Shown piece by piece: positions 26,402 through 36,073 of a stretch of 64,000 bases of DNA. The first letter of the stretch is position 1; each line of letters begins with the position of its first letter. The translations under genes were made by a program, and so were the position numbers. The notes beneath the pieces are model-generated. The model was not told the origin of the DNA, made no database searches, and saw only the letters and a program-made list of their open reading frames with translations. This DNA is from Actinomycetaceae bacterium (lineage in GTDB: Bacteria; Actinomycetota; Actinomycetes; Actinomycetales; Actinomycetaceae): assembly GCA_030530685.1 (NCBI GenBank), contig JAUMUM010000001.1:62001-126000 (forward strand), in the 5' to 3' direction.

Positions 26402-27121
26402 GCCCGACGTCAGGCGCATGCCGGAAAGGGCGGCGATGGCGAACGGCCCGGCGCTCGACGAGCGCAGCACGTGAGGTGACAGGCTGCACACGCTCGCACC
26501 GGCGTCTTCGAAGGCCTCGATCTCGCCCGGGGTGATACCTCCCTCGGGGCCGACGACGATCCACAGCTCGCCCGCGTCCCGCGCGTCCGGGACCGGGGCG
26601 CTGGCCTCCTCGTGGCAGACGAGGATCCGGGCGCCCTCGCCGAGCGCCGCGTCGATGACCTCGGCCGTCGTCTTAAGGCCGGTCACCTCGGGAACCCACG
26701 CCCGCCTGGACTGCTTGGCCGCGGCCAGGGCGGTGGCCTGCCAGCGGCCGCGGGACTTGGCCTCCTTGCCCTTCCACGTGACGACGGCCCGCTCGCACTG
26801 CCACGGCACGAAGCGCGCGGCCCCGTACTCGGTGGCGGTCTCCACCGCCGCCAGGTCGCGACCCGCCTTGGCCAGCGCCTGGACAAGCGTGATCCTGGGG
26901 GCGGGCGGTGCCTCCCGGACGACCTCGAGGACGGTGGCGCTCACGGCGGTCTTCGCCACCTCGGCCACGACGCAGCGCGCCCGCGTGCCCCGGCCGTCGA
27001 CGATGTCGATCCTCTCGCCGGGCCGCGTGCGCCTGACCGTGGCCGCGTGGTGGGCCTCCGCACCGTCGAGCACGATCGTGGCCTCGCCGATGGCCGCTGC
27101 GACGTAGACGGGAGCGGTCAC
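26399..27121 (-). CDS. rsmE: 16S rRNA m3U1498 methyltransferase RsmE
   Basis: 240-residue SPOUT enzyme that methylates N3 of U1498 in the decoding region. Seen: the N-terminal PUA-like part with HHAATVRR, the Asp-free knot strand ALAKAGRDLAAVETATEYG, and the SAM knot VVGPEGGITPGE followed by LSPHVLRSSSAG. The GTG at 27121 overlaps the dnaJ stop by GTGA. Confidence 0.95.
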   Translation of the reverse strand: MTAPVYVAAAIGEATIVLDGAEAHHAATVRRTRPGERIDIVDGRGTRARCVVAEVAKTAVSATVLEVVREAPPAPRITLVQALAKAGRDLAAVETATEYGAARFVPWQCERAVVTWKGKEAKSRGRWQATALAAAKQSRRAWVPEVTGLKTTAEVIDAALGEGARILVCHEEASAPVPDARDAGELWIVVGPEGGITPGEIEAFEDAGASVCSLSPHVLRSSSAGPFAIAALSGMRLTSG

Positions 27122-28230
27122 GAACGGATCTTCTCCTTGAGCTTGGAGAAGAACGAGCCGCCCTGCTGGACGAGGCGCGCCGCGGGCAGTTCCTCGCCGC
27201 GCATCTCGGCGAGCTGGCGCAGTATCTGCCTCTGGGCGTCGTCGAGCTTGGCCGGTGTCTTGACCTCGACGATGACCCTGAGATCGCCGCGCCCCGAGCG
27301 GTGGAGGCGGCCCGCGCCCAGGCCCCGAAGCTGGACGACGTGGCCCGAGTCGGTGCCGGCGGGGATGTCGATCGTCTGCGGGCCGTCGAAGGTGTCGACG
27401 TCGAGCGAGCATCCCAGCGCCGCCGCGGTCATGGGGACCTCTATCTCGCAGACGAGGTCGTCGCCGTCGCGGTGGAAGGCGGGGTCCTGCCTGACCTGGA
27501 CCTCCACGAAGAGGTCACCAGCTCCTCCGCCCTCGACACCGGCCTCGCCCCTGCCGGGAATGCGGATGCGCATGCCGTCCTCGACCCCGGCCGGGACCTT
27601 GACCTTGACGTTCTTGGTGGCCCGCACGCGGCCCTCGCCGGCGCACTCCGAGCACGGCGTGACGATGATCGTCCCGTGCCCGCGGCAGGCGGGGCACGCC
27701 ATCTGCGTGACCATCTGGCCCAGGATCGAGTTCGTGACCCGCTTGACGGTGCCCGTCCCGGAGCACTCGTTGCACGTGATGGGCTCGGTTCCCGGCGCGG
27801 CGCACGTGCCATGGCATGTCGGGCACTCGACCGGCAGGGTGTGGCTGATCTCGGTCTCCGTGCCGAAGACGACATCGCGCAGGTCGAGCGGCAGCGTGAC
27901 GAGGGCGTCCTGCCCGCGCCGCCCGCGTGGCACCGGCCCGCGCTGGGCCCCGCCCATTCCGAAGAAGGTCTCGAATATGTCCGAGAAGCCGCCAAAGCCC
28001 GGGCCGGCGCCACCTCCGCGCAGGGCATCGTCGCCGCCGAGGTCGTAGAGCCTGCGGCTCTCCTCGTCGGACAGGACGTTGTAGGCCTCATTGACGGCCT
28101 TGAATTCCTCGGCCTTCTCCGGCCCCGCGACGTCCGGGTGCAGTTGCCTGGCGAGCTTGCGGTAGGCGCGCTTGATTTCCTGCTGCGAGGCGTCGCGCTC
28201 CACGCCCAGTGTTTCGTAATGGTTTGGCAC
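27118..28230 (-). CDS. dnaJ: Chaperone protein DnaJ
   Basis: 370-residue type I Hsp40 co-chaperone of DnaK. The J domain has the HPD tripeptide (LHPDV), then a short Gly-rich stretch, the zinc domain with four CxxCxGxG-like repeats (CPTCHGTC, CNECSGTG, CPACRGHG, CSECAGEG) and the C-terminal substrate domains. It is the hrcA-linked dnaJ2 type, distinct from the copy usually in the dnaK operon. The GTG at 28230 follows AGGAAG closely; hrcA ends seven bases upstream. Confidence 0.96.
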   Translation of the reverse strand: MPNHYETLGVERDASQQEIKRAYRKLARQLHPDVAGPEKAEEFKAVNEAYNVLSDEESRRLYDLGGDDALRGGGAGPGFGGFSDIFETFFGMGGAQRGPVPRGRRGQDALVTLPLDLRDVVFGTETEISHTLPVECPTCHGTCAAPGTEPITCNECSGTGTVKRVTNSILGQMVTQMACPACRGHGTIIVTPCSECAGEGRVRATKNVKVKVPAGVEDGMRIRIPGRGEAGVEGGGAGDLFVEVQVRQDPAFHRDGDDLVCEIEVPMTAAALGCSLDVDTFDGPQTIDIPAGTDSGHVVQLRGLGAGRLHRSGRGDLRVIVEVKTPAKLDDAQRQILRQLAEMRGEELPAARLVQQGGSFFSKLKEKIRS

Positions 28231-28237
28231 GTTCTTC

Positions 28238-29242
28238 CTAGTGGTTGCTGAGAATCTCGGAAAGGTAGCGGGAAATGGCGTGAACGGCCGCCATGGCACC
28301 CGGATAGTCCATTCGCGTGGGGCCGACGATGCCGACCCGCGCCACCGAATGATCGGACGCCTCGTAGCTCGACGAGACGACGGAGGCCTCCGAAAGCTCT
28401 TCGTAGTGGTTTTCCTCCCCGATCGTCACGGTCACGCCGTCCTGCATGGCGGCCAGGAGGCGCAAGAGGACGACCTGCTCCTCGAGGACGTCGAGCACGG
28501 GCGAGATCGAGTTGGAAAAGTCGATCGAGTGCCTCGACAGGTGAGCCGTGCCGGCCGTGACGACGCGTTCCTCGACCTCCGCCTCCAGCGCCTCGTCGAT
28601 GGCCACGCCCACGGCGTCGAGCACCTCGTGGGCCGAAGCGGGGACGGAAGACCGGACCCTAGCGATGGCCTCAGAAATAGCGTGTCCGCGCAGGCCGACG
28701 AGCTGGGCGTTGAGCCTGCCGACGAGGGAGTCGAGGTCGTCGTAGGTCCCTTCGAGGGTGCGCTTTTCGACCCGCCCGGCCTGGGTGATGATGACGAGTA
28801 TGACGTGCCTGGCACCGGCGGGAATGAGATCGATGTGGCGCAGCGAGACTCGCTGCAGCGAGGGGTACTGGACGACGGCCGCCTGGCGCGTGATCTGCGC
28901 GAGGGTCCTCACGGCGCGCGCGAGGATGTCGTCGAGGTCGACGGCGCCCGACAGGAGCTTTTCGATCGCCCGGCGCTCGGGGCCCGACAGCGGCTTGACC
29001 TGGTCGATGGAGTCGACGAAGTGCCGGTAACCCTTGTCGGTGGGCACGCGACCAGCCGACGTGTACGGCTGCTGGATGAGCCCGGCCTCCTCGAGGGCGG
29101 CCATGTCGTTGCGGATGGTGGCGGGAGACACACCGAAGTGGTGGCGTTCGACGAGGCTGCGCGACCCAACCGGCTCGCGAGCCGAAACGTACTCGTGCAC
29201 GATCGCACCGAGCACCCTCATGCGGCGCTCTTCCGTTCCCAT
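28238..29242 (-). CDS. hrcA: Heat-inducible transcription repressor HrcA
   Basis: 334-residue repressor that binds CIRCE operators and holds heat-shock genes off until GroEL is titrated. The N-terminal winged helix contains VSPATIRNDMAALEEAGL (about residues 38-55), followed by GRVPTDKGYRHFVD and the GAF-like dimer region. The ATG at 29242 has a perfect GGAGGAGG site. A CIRCE element lies 28 bases upstream, so the hrcA-dnaJ series is autoregulated. Confidence 0.96.
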   Translation of the reverse strand: MGTEERRMRVLGAIVHEYVSAREPVGSRSLVERHHFGVSPATIRNDMAALEEAGLIQQPYTSAGRVPTDKGYRHFVDSIDQVKPLSGPERRAIEKLLSGAVDLDDILARAVRTLAQITRQAAVVQYPSLQRVSLRHIDLIPAGARHVILVIITQAGRVEKRTLEGTYDDLDSLVGRLNAQLVGLRGHAISEAIARVRSSVPASAHEVLDAVGVAIDEALEAEVEERVVTAGTAHLSRHSIDFSNSISPVLDVLEEQVVLLRLLAAMQDGVTVTIGEENHYEELSEASVVSSSYEASDHSVARVGIVGPTRMDYPGAMAAVHAISRYLSEILSNH

Positions 29243-29269
29243 GGCACACCTCCTCCTGCATCGCAGCAT

Positions 29270-29296
29270 ATAGCACTCGACTCGCCAGAGTGCCAA
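29270..29296. promoter_or_regulatory. CIRCE operator
   Basis: ATAGCACTC-N9-GAGTGCCAA, matching the CIRCE consensus (TTAGCACTC-N9-GAGTGCTAA) at 16 of 18 arm positions. On the - strand TTGGCA within the left arm and TATATG 18 bases on could be the hrcA promoter, so bound HrcA would cover it. The + strand -35 region of the DUF3097 gene begins four bases beyond the right arm. Confidence 0.88.
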
Positions 29297-29322
29297 TCCT
29301 ACGCTCAGGGCGAGAGCCGGCA

Positions 29323-29328
29323 TACCCT
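29323..29328 (+). promoter_or_regulatory. Putative -10 box of the DUF3097 gene (leaderless)
   Basis: TACCCT followed by exactly six bases and a GTG at 29335. This supports the GTG over the ATG at 29329, which overlaps the spacer. Confidence 0.45.
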
Positions 29329-29334
29329 ATGCGG

Positions 29335-30168
29335 GTGATCCCCTACGGAAACGATGTGCTCAAAGCCCAGCCCAAGCCCGCCGTCCCCAAGGTCCAGGCC
29401 GTCGCCGGCCTCGTCGTCGAGGATGTCCAGACGGGATTCGTCGGCGAAGTCATGCGCGTGGGGCGTGTGGCGGGAAGCTGGCAGGTCGAACTCGAAGACA
29501 GGCACTTCAAGCGCCGGTCCTTCCCTCTGGGCCGGGGCTTTTGGATCGACGGCCAGGCCGTCGAGCTCGTGCGCCCCGATGTGGCTCGGAGCGCGCCCTC
29601 CCGGCGCCTGACAGCCTCCGGGTCGGTGTACGTCGAGGCCCGGGCTCGGGTGGCCAAGGCCTCGCGCATCTGGGTCGAGGGCAAGCACGACGCCGAGCTG
29701 GTCGCCAAGGTCTGGGGCAAGGACCTGGCCCTGGAGGGCATCGTCGTCGAGGAGCTGCGCGGCGTGGACCACCTGGACGACGTCCTCGCCGACTTCGGGC
29801 CCTCGCAGTCGCGGCGCGCCGGCGTCCTCGTCGACCACCTCGTGCCCGGATCGAAGGAGTCACGCATCGCCGAGCGGGTGGCATCCATCCCCGGCGTCCT
29901 CGTGCTCGGGCACCCCTACGTCGACGTGTGGCAGGCCGTTCTTCCCTCCCGCCTCGGCCTGCGCGCCTGGCCGAAGGTCCCGCGGGGCGAGGACATCAAG
30001 ACCGGCACGCTGCGCCGCCTGGGATGGCCGCACGAAACCGTCGAGGACATTGGCGCGGGCTGGTCGAGGATCCTGGAGCGCGTGCGCACCTACAAGGATC
30101 TGCACCCCAGCCTGCTCGGGCGGATGGAAGAGCTCATCGACTTCGTCACGGCAGAGGGAGCCGCATAG
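29335..30168 (+). CDS. DUF3097-family protein
   Basis: 277-residue protein of the actinobacterial DUF3097 family, whose function is unknown. The central region SRIWVEGKHDAELVAKVWG...RRAGVLVDHLVPGSKESRI resembles a Toprim-like fold (Glu in the first strand, DH in the second), suggesting a nucleic-acid role, but this is inference. It is divergent from hrcA, a conserved arrangement, and may share control by CIRCE. The start was set at GTG 29335 from the six-base spacing to TACCCT; ATG 29329 would add two residues. Confidence 0.82.
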   Translation: MIPYGNDVLKAQPKPAVPKVQAVAGLVVEDVQTGFVGEVMRVGRVAGSWQVELEDRHFKRRSFPLGRGFWIDGQAVELVRPDVARSAPSRRLTASGSVYVEARARVAKASRIWVEGKHDAELVAKVWGKDLALEGIVVEELRGVDHLDDVLADFGPSQSRRAGVLVDHLVPGSKESRIAERVASIPGVLVLGHPYVDVWQAVLPSRLGLRAWPKVPRGEDIKTGTLRRLGWPHETVEDIGAGWSRILERVRTYKDLHPSLLGRMEELIDFVTAEGAA

Positions 30169-30169
30169 T
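30164..30169 (+). promoter_or_regulatory. Putative -10 box inside the DUF3097 stop codon
   Basis: CATAGT contains the DUF3097 TAG stop and lies six bases (GGCACA) before the ATG at 30176, which has no ribosome binding site. Confidence 0.4.
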
Positions 30170-30175
30170 GGCACA

Positions 30176-31321
30176 ATGGCCGACGTGACCGACAACGACA
30201 TCGCGGCCTCGATTGCCGATGACGAGAAGTACTTCCGACGACGCGGACTGCCCACCCTCATTGAGGACTATTCGGCCACGGGCGACATCCTCACGCGGGC
30301 GTGGCCGTGGTTGACCGTGCTCTTCATCATGCAGGTGCTACGATCGATCGCCACGTCGTGGGCGCCGGGACTGAGGACCGTCATCTTCGTCACGAGTGTG
30401 GTGACCGTCGGCGTCGTGTGGGCTCTGGTCAACAGGCGCCTGGGCCGCCCGCTCTTCGCCCCGCCCGAGAGGCTGGGCTGGTGGAGCGCCGCGCTATTCG
30501 TCGTCATCCCTTCGATCATGCGGGCCGACGCGGACAGGTGGGTCATACAGGTGCTCAAGCATGCGGGCTTCAATGTCCTCGTGTGCGCGCTCGTCGTGGG
30601 CATCATCGGGTGGGGGCTCGTTCAGACCGTCGGGTGGGCGATCGTCCACCTCATCACCGAGTTCGGGCGCCAGCTGCTCATCGTCTTTAGGCAGATGGCG
30701 GCCATCTTCCTCTTCTGCTTCCTTCTGTTCTTCAACCAGGAGATATGGCAGTTCGCCGCCATCAGCGACGGCGATCGCTTCGCCTTCCTCCAGTGGACCC
30801 TCACATCCCTGGCGCTGCTCATGCTCCTTGCGGGCACGCCGCGGCTGACGCGCTACCTGGAGCAGGACCTGCTCGACGACGGCGAAGCGCTCACGTGGGC
30901 GCAGCGGATCAACCTCACCTCGCTATTCGCCATTCGTCAGTTCCTCCAGTTGTCGCTCATCTTCGTGGCGAGTTACTTTGTCTTCGCGATCATTTCGATG
31001 GCCGTCGTCAGCCGGCAGCTCATGTCCGCGTGGCAAATCCAGTCGCCGGTGCTCGACAGCTTGACGATAGGAGGCCAGACCTTCATCCTCACCGAAGCCG
31101 CGCTGCGCATGAGCATCCTTCTGGCCCTGGCGGCGACCCTGAACTTCTCCGTCGTGTCGCTGACCTCCCAGGAGGGCCGGGAGAACTTCCTCGAAGGCAT
31201 TGAGGATGAGGTCGACGACATCTTCGAACGACGCCGGTACTACCAGGCGCGCCGCGTCCAGCTCGGCTTGGGCGAGCCGGACGCGAAGTCCGCCGCGCTC
31301 ACACCCACAGATCGCGCGTAA
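30176..31321 (+). CDS. Polytopic membrane protein, function unknown
   Basis: 381-residue integral membrane protein I do not recognise. About eight hydrophobic segments are seen between residues 40 and 330 (for example VLVCALVVGIIGWGLVQTVG and MAAIFLFCFLLFFNQEI), with an acidic cytosolic N-terminus and a charged C-terminal tail (EGIEDEVDDIFERRRYYQARR). No transporter signature is evident. It follows DUF3097 by seven bases and its last 23 bases overlap the end of hemW on the opposite strand. A GTG three codons in is an alternative start. Confidence 0.75.
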   Translation: MADVTDNDIAASIADDEKYFRRRGLPTLIEDYSATGDILTRAWPWLTVLFIMQVLRSIATSWAPGLRTVIFVTSVVTVGVVWALVNRRLGRPLFAPPERLGWWSAALFVVIPSIMRADADRWVIQVLKHAGFNVLVCALVVGIIGWGLVQTVGWAIVHLITEFGRQLLIVFRQMAAIFLFCFLLFFNQEIWQFAAISDGDRFAFLQWTLTSLALLMLLAGTPRLTRYLEQDLLDDGEALTWAQRINLTSLFAIRQFLQLSLIFVASYFVFAIISMAVVSRQLMSAWQIQSPVLDSLTIGGQTFILTEAALRMSILLALAATLNFSVVSLTSQEGRENFLEGIEDEVDDIFERRRYYQARRVQLGLGEPDAKSAALTPTDRA

Positions 31322-32504
31322 CGGAGTCGGCCAGGAGCCGGCCGCGCAGGGTGAGAACGAGCCGGCCGCGCAGAGCCTGCCTGCCGTCGACGAGCCCGTC
31401 GCCCACGAGCCGGGCAACGATGGCCGCGCCGACGCCCGCGGGCACGGCAATGCCCTGCCTCATGCGGATGCCGAGCATGATGTCCTCGCGCTGGCGCTCG
31501 TCCCAGCTCAGGACCTCGCGCGCTGCGGCCGGGCTCGTCGAATCGGCCAGGCGCTTTGCGTAGGCCAGCGGATGCTTGACGTTCCAAAAGCGAGTGCCGT
31601 TGATGTGCGAGTGCGCCCCCGGGCCGTAGCCCCACCAGTTCCCGTTGTCCCAGTAGGCGGCGTTGTGTCGGCACTCGTGGCCGGGCCGCGCCCAGTTCGA
31701 TATTTCGTACCAGCCGTAGCCGGCCTTTGTGAGCGCGGCGTCGGCGACCTCGTACTTGAGCGCCTGCTCGTCGGCGTCGGGAAGGCGGATCTGGCCGCGC
31801 GCGGCCTGCGCGCCCATCTTCGTCCCGGGCTCGACCGTCAGGGCGTAGGCGCTGATGTGGTCGGGCTGGCAGGCGACCGCGCACTCGAGCGAGGCCTTCC
31901 AGTCGGCCATCGTCTCCCCCGGCGCGCCGTAGATGAGGTCGAGGGAAACATCCAGGCCCGCGCTGCGGGCCCACCGAACGGCCCTCTCGACCTGTCCCGG
32001 CGTGTGCTGGCGGTCGAGCGTGGCCAACACCCGCGGCACCGCGGACTGCATGCCGAAGGACACGCGCGTGAACCCGCCGGCGGCCAGCTCGGCCAGCGAG
32101 GCGGCCGTCACCGACTCCGGGTTGGCCTCCGTCGTCACCTCGGCGTCGCGCGCCAGACCGAAGGCCTCGTCGAGGTGGCGCAGGACGGACACGAGTTGGC
32201 CGGGGCGAAGCATGGTCGGCGTGCCGCCACCGAAGAAGACGGTGCGCAGCAGGCGCTGGCCCGGCGCGGGGCGCGGCGTGAGGACCCTCGCGCTCAGCTC
32301 CATTTCGCGCGCCAGGCTCTCCGGGAAGTCCCCGACCGAGGCGCCGAGGCCGATCTGCAGGTTCGTGTACGTGTTGAAGTCGCAGTAGCCGCAGCGCACC
32401 TGGCAGAAGGGGATGTGCACGTAGGCCGACAGCCCGCCGGAGACGTCGCCGTCGGGCAGGCTCCCGTCGGCGGGGGCGGGCTCGCCCTCGGGCAGGTCAG
32501 CCAC
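31299..32504 (-). CDS. hemW: HemW-type radical SAM protein
   Basis: 401-residue radical SAM protein of the HemN/HemW group. The cluster motif CQVRCGYCDF (CxxxCxxC) is near residue 34 and FFGGGTPT follows. HemW proteins bind haem and act as haem chaperones rather than as coproporphyrinogen oxidases; lack of the extra N-terminal Cys typical of true HemN favours HemW. The GTG start at 32504 overlaps the trmB end by eight bases. lepA-(MOSC-trmB)-hemW is a variant of the usual lepA-hemW order. Confidence 0.9.
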   Translation of the reverse strand: MADLPEGEPAPADGSLPDGDVSGGLSAYVHIPFCQVRCGYCDFNTYTNLQIGLGASVGDFPESLAREMELSARVLTPRPAPGQRLLRTVFFGGGTPTMLRPGQLVSVLRHLDEAFGLARDAEVTTEANPESVTAASLAELAAGGFTRVSFGMQSAVPRVLATLDRQHTPGQVERAVRWARSAGLDVSLDLIYGAPGETMADWKASLECAVACQPDHISAYALTVEPGTKMGAQAARGQIRLPDADEQALKYEVADAALTKAGYGWYEISNWARPGHECRHNAAYWDNGNWWGYGPGAHSHINGTRFWNVKHPLAYAKRLADSTSPAAAREVLSWDERQREDIMLGIRMRQGIAVPAGVGAAIVARLVGDGLVDGRQALRGRLVLTLRGRLLADSVTRDLWV

Positions 32505-33294
32505 GGCGCCTGAACACCAGGTCGTGGACCGTCCGGCCCGCCTCGATGCCGCGGCTTTCGAATCGGGTCATGATGCGCTCCTGCCAGCGCGGGGCGAAGC
32601 CGCCGCGGTCGGGCTGAGGGTCCTGCGGGTCGGGACGCTGGCCGGCGTGCTCGTTGTCGAAGAACTCGCTGGCCTCGATCTCGTCACGCATCTGCCACGC
32701 ATAGTCGTCCCAGTCGGTGGCCAGGCGCCAGAGCCCGCCCGGGGCCAGGACAGTCGCGACATCGCTCGCGAAGGCGCGCGTGACCAGACGCCGCTTGCGG
32801 TGGCGCGACTTGCGCCAGGGGTCGGGGAAGAAGGTCCACACCTCGGCCACGCGCGCATTGGCCTGATGGCCGAAGATGACGGCGAGCGCCTGGGCGGCGT
32901 CGGCCTCGACGAGCCGTATATTGTCCACTCCGGCGCGCACGGCGCCGGCCACGCATCGGGCGATCGCCACGTGCCAGGCCTCGAAGGCGAGGATGTCCCG
33001 TTCGGGGTGCGCCTTGGCGTAGGCGACGAGCTGCTCGCCCGACCCCGGGCCGATTTCCACGACGAGCGGCGCCTGCCGGCCGAAGGCCTCGCTCAGGTCG
33101 CACCTCGCATCCTGGGCGATCGTCGTGGGCGAATCCCCCTCGGGAAGGTCGAGTATGTAGCGCGAGCCGTGCGCGTCCAGCACCCCCTGATGCTGGCGGA
33201 CCATGCGCCCACCCCTGCGCGAAAACGACTTGATGCGCGAGGGGTAGCGGTGCGAGGCGGGATTGGTCGTATCGTTGCGCGACGCGTCAGGCAT
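32497..33294 (-). CDS. trmB: tRNA (guanine-46-N7)-methyltransferase
   Basis: 265-residue SAM enzyme that makes m7G46 in the variable loop of tRNAs. Signatures are LVVEIGPGSGEQL (SAM site), VWTFFPDPWRKSRHRKRRL (the PDPWxKxRHxKRR hallmark near residue 165) and LATDWDDYAWQMRDE. The start at 33294 overlaps the MOSC gene stop by eight bases. Confidence 0.95.
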   Translation of the reverse strand: MPDASRNDTTNPASHRYPSRIKSFSRRGGRMVRQHQGVLDAHGSRYILDLPEGDSPTTIAQDARCDLSEAFGRQAPLVVEIGPGSGEQLVAYAKAHPERDILAFEAWHVAIARCVAGAVRAGVDNIRLVEADAAQALAVIFGHQANARVAEVWTFFPDPWRKSRHRKRRLVTRAFASDVATVLAPGGLWRLATDWDDYAWQMRDEIEASEFFDNEHAGQRPDPQDPQPDRGGFAPRWQERIMTRFESRGIEAGRTVHDLVFRRRG

Positions 33295-33970
33295 CCGCGC
33301 CCCTTCGGGCAGCGGCCTCGACGCGTGCGCGCATGTACGTGGCGATCTCGAACCGGCCGCGCGCCTGGCTATCGAGCAGGGCCCGCGCCCTGGCCGGCGA
33401 GGGGTCGACCGACCAATCGCCAACCGTGATGCCGTGGCCGGGCGTGTCGACGACCTCGATGGTCTGACCCGCCTCGATCGTCCCCACCCTGACGACGCCG
33501 AGATACACGCCGGGACACCCCCGCGCGGAGAACTCCTTGACGAAGCCCTCGCGGCCGAGCCACCGCGCGAAGGTCATGCACGGCGTGCGCTGGCCGGTCG
33601 CCACGAGCTCGACGTCGCCCACGCGCAGGCGGGCGCCCAGCTCGAGCGAGTCGACCGGGCCACCCACCCTGAGGTTCTCACCGAACAGCCCCGGCGTGAC
33701 CTCGCGCCCGAGGACGCCCGACCAATAGTCGGCCTCGTCGCGGCTGTAGGCGTACAGCGCCCGGTCCTGCCCGCCGTGGTCCTTGCGGTCGACCTGGAAG
33801 TCGCCACGCAGCCCGAACCTGTGGACCGCCACGGGTCCGGCAACGCTCCGCTTGTCGATCGCCGTCACGCCAAACTTGCCGGCATCGGCGTGGATCTCGG
33901 CCGCCGCGCACACCGCCTCCAGGGTCAGCGTCGCGCCCTGCCGCAGGGCCTCGCGTGTCTCGCCTGTCAT
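33287..33970 (-). CDS. MOSC-domain protein
   Basis: 227-residue stand-alone MOSC protein (molybdenum cofactor sulfurase C-terminal type; YiiM-like). The conserved Cys is in RTPCMTFARWLG, and DHGGQDRALYAY and GENLRVGG are family stretches. Relatives bind molybdenum cofactor and reduce N-hydroxylated substrates; the substrate here is unknown. It lies between lepA and trmB with a 4-bp gap and an 8-base overlap, so it is co-transcribed with both. Confidence 0.88.
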   Translation of the reverse strand: MTGETREALRQGATLTLEAVCAAAEIHADAGKFGVTAIDKRSVAGPVAVHRFGLRGDFQVDRKDHGGQDRALYAYSRDEADYWSGVLGREVTPGLFGENLRVGGPVDSLELGARLRVGDVELVATGQRTPCMTFARWLGREGFVKEFSARGCPGVYLGVVRVGTIEAGQTIEVVDTPGHGITVGDWSVDPSPARARALLDSQARGRFEIATYMRARVEAAARRGADA

Positions 33971-33974
33971 CGCG

Positions 33975-35828
33975 TCACTTCTTTCCCGGTGCATCCGATG
34001 TCAGGGCCGCGACGAAGGCCTCCTGCGGCACGTCGACGCGACCGATGGACTTCATGCGCTTCTTGCCTTCCTTCTGCTTCTCGAGCAGCTTGCGCTTGCG
34101 GGTGACGTCGCCGCCGTAGCACTTGGCCAGCACGTCTTTGCGCATGGCCCGGATCGTTTCGCGCGCGATGATCCGGCTGCCGACGGCCGCCTGGACGGGG
34201 ATCTCGAACTGCTGGCGCGGGATGAGTTCCTTGAGCTTCTTCGTCATCTCCACGCCGTAGCCGTAGGCCTTATCCCTGTGGACGATGGCGGAGAAGGCGT
34301 CGACCGTCTCGTGGTTGAGCAGCAGGTCGACCTTGACGAGGTCTGCTTCCTGCTCGTCGGCCATGTCGTAGTCAAGCGAGGCGTAACCCTTTGTGCGGCT
34401 CTTGAGCTGGTCGAAGAAGTCGGTGACGACCTCGGCCAGCGGCAGCGTGTAGTGCAGCTCGACCCGCTCGGAGGAAAGATAGTCCATGCCCAGCAGGGTG
34501 CCGCGGCGCTGCTGGCACAGCTCCATGAGCGTGCCCGTGTAGTCGGTGGGCGTCAGGACGGTGGCCCGGACCGTCGGCTCGTAGATGCGGGAGACTTTGC
34601 CCACCGGGAACTCGGAGGGGTTCATGACGGCGACCTCCTCCCCCGCGTCGGTGATGACGCGGTAGACGACGGAGGGGGCCGTGGCAATGATCGAAATGTC
34701 GAATTCGCGCTCGATGCGTTCGCGGACGATCTCCAGGTGCAAGAGCCCGAGGAAGCCGCATCTAAAGCCGAAGCCCAGGGCGACGGAGTTTTCGGGCTCG
34801 TAGGAGAGCGCGGCGTCGTTGAGCTTGAGCTTGTCGAGGGCGTCGCGCAGGTCCGGGTAGTCCGAGCCGTCAATCGGGTAGATCCCGGAAAAGACCATGG
34901 GCTTGGGGTCCTGGTAGCCGGCCAGCGGCTGGGTAGCCGGGGACTTGGCGCCGGTGACGGTGTCGCCCACGCGGGACTGGCGCACGTCCTTGACGCCCGT
35001 GATGAGGTAGCCGACCTCCCCCGCTGCTAGCCCGTCGGTGGGCGTGGGCTCGGGCGAGATGACACCGATCTCCAGGAGTTCGTGCACCGCGCCCGTCGAC
35101 ATCATCTGGATGCGCTCGCGGGGCGAAAGGCGCCCATCCTTGACGCGAACGTAGGTGACGACGCCCCGGTAGGTGTCGTAGACGGAGTCGAAGATCATGG
35201 CGCGGGCCGGCCCGTCGGTCTCGCCCTCGGGAGGCAGGACTTCGGTGACGATGCGGTCGAGCAGCTCGGGCACGCCCTGTCCCGTCTTGCCCGAGACGGC
35301 CAGGCATTCCTCGGGCTCGACGCCAAGGAGCGAGGCGAGCTCGGCGGCGTACTTTTCCGGCTGGGCCGAGGGCAGGTCGATCTTGTTGAGCACCGGGATG
35401 ATGGCCAGGTCGCCCTCGAGGGCCATGTAGAGGTTGGCCAGGGTCTGCGCCTCGATTCCCTGGCTGGCGTCGACCAGCAGGATGGCGCCCTCGCATGCCG
35501 CCAGGGAGCGGCTGACCTCGTAGGAGAAGTCGACGTGCCCGGGCGTGTCGATCATATTGAGCGCGTAGGGCTCGCCGTCGACCACCCACGGCAGCCGCAC
35601 CGCCTGGGACTTGATCGTGATGCCGCGCTCGCGCTCGATGTCCATGCGGTCGAGGTACTGGGCGCGCATGAGACGCTCGTCGACGATGCCGGTCAGTTGC
35701 AGCATCCTGTCGGCCAGGGTGGACTTGCCGTGGTCGATGTGCGCGATGATGCAGAAGTTCCGGATTCGCGCGGGATCGGTTGCGGCCGGCCGGATGTCGG
35801 CCGGTACGCCGGAAGATGGGACGGGCAC
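33975..35828 (-). CDS. lepA: Elongation factor 4 (LepA)
   Basis: 617-residue translational GTPase that acts on stalled or initiating ribosomes. G1 [10 protein letters not shown]3 DTPGHVDF and G4 NKIDLP are intact, and the LepA-specific C-terminal domain ends in [22 protein letters not shown]. The GTG at 35828 follows AAGGAG with a 4-base spacer. It heads lepA-MOSC-trmB-hemW. Confidence 0.97.
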   Translation of the reverse strand: MPVPSSGVPADIRPAATDPARIRNFCIIAHIDHGKSTLADRMLQLTGIVDERLMRAQYLDRMDIERERGITIKSQAVRLPWVVDGEPYALNMIDTPGHVDFSYEVSRSLAACEGAILLVDASQGIEAQTLANLYMALEGDLAIIPVLNKIDLPSAQPEKYAAELASLLGVEPEECLAVSGKTGQGVPELLDRIVTEVLPPEGETDGPARAMIFDSVYDTYRGVVTYVRVKDGRLSPRERIQMMSTGAVHELLEIGVISPEPTPTDGLAAGEVGYLITGVKDVRQSRVGDTVTGAKSPATQPLAGYQDPKPMVFSGIYPIDGSDYPDLRDALDKLKLNDAALSYEPENSVALGFGFRCGFLGLLHLEIVRERIEREFDISIIATAPSVVYRVITDAGEEVAVMNPSEFPVGKVSRIYEPTVRATVLTPTDYTGTLMELCQQRRGTLLGMDYLSSERVELHYTLPLAEVVTDFFDQLKSRTKGYASLDYDMADEQEADLVKVDLLLNHETVDAFSAIVHRDKAYGYGVEMTKKLKELIPRQQFEIPVQAAVGSRIIARETIRAMRKDVLAKCYGGDVTRKRKLLEKQKEGKKRMKSIGRVDVPQEAFVAALTSDAPGKK

Positions 35829-36061
35829 GTTGCTCCTTCGTCGATACAGTCGCGTCCAGTCTAGTCGCACCGACGCCTGAGGCTCGCCTCGCCGCCGCGC
35901 AGGCGGACGTGAATCCGCTCGCGTGGGTGGCTGCGCGGTCGCGGACCCCAAGTGCGCGGTCGAGGGGGGCGTACGTTCGCTCAGTCGAGGGCACGCGTTC
36001 GCGCGGCTCGGCCTTGAGCGTAAAGAGCGGATTCGGCACGTGCGCAGACAGCCCGAGAGGG

Positions 36062-36067
36062 GATAAT
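36062..36067 (+). promoter_or_regulatory. Putative -10 box of the gene at 36074 (leaderless)
   Basis: GATAAT, six bases (CAGTGC), ATG; no ribosome binding site. Confidence 0.5.
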
Positions 36068-36073
36068 CAGTGC

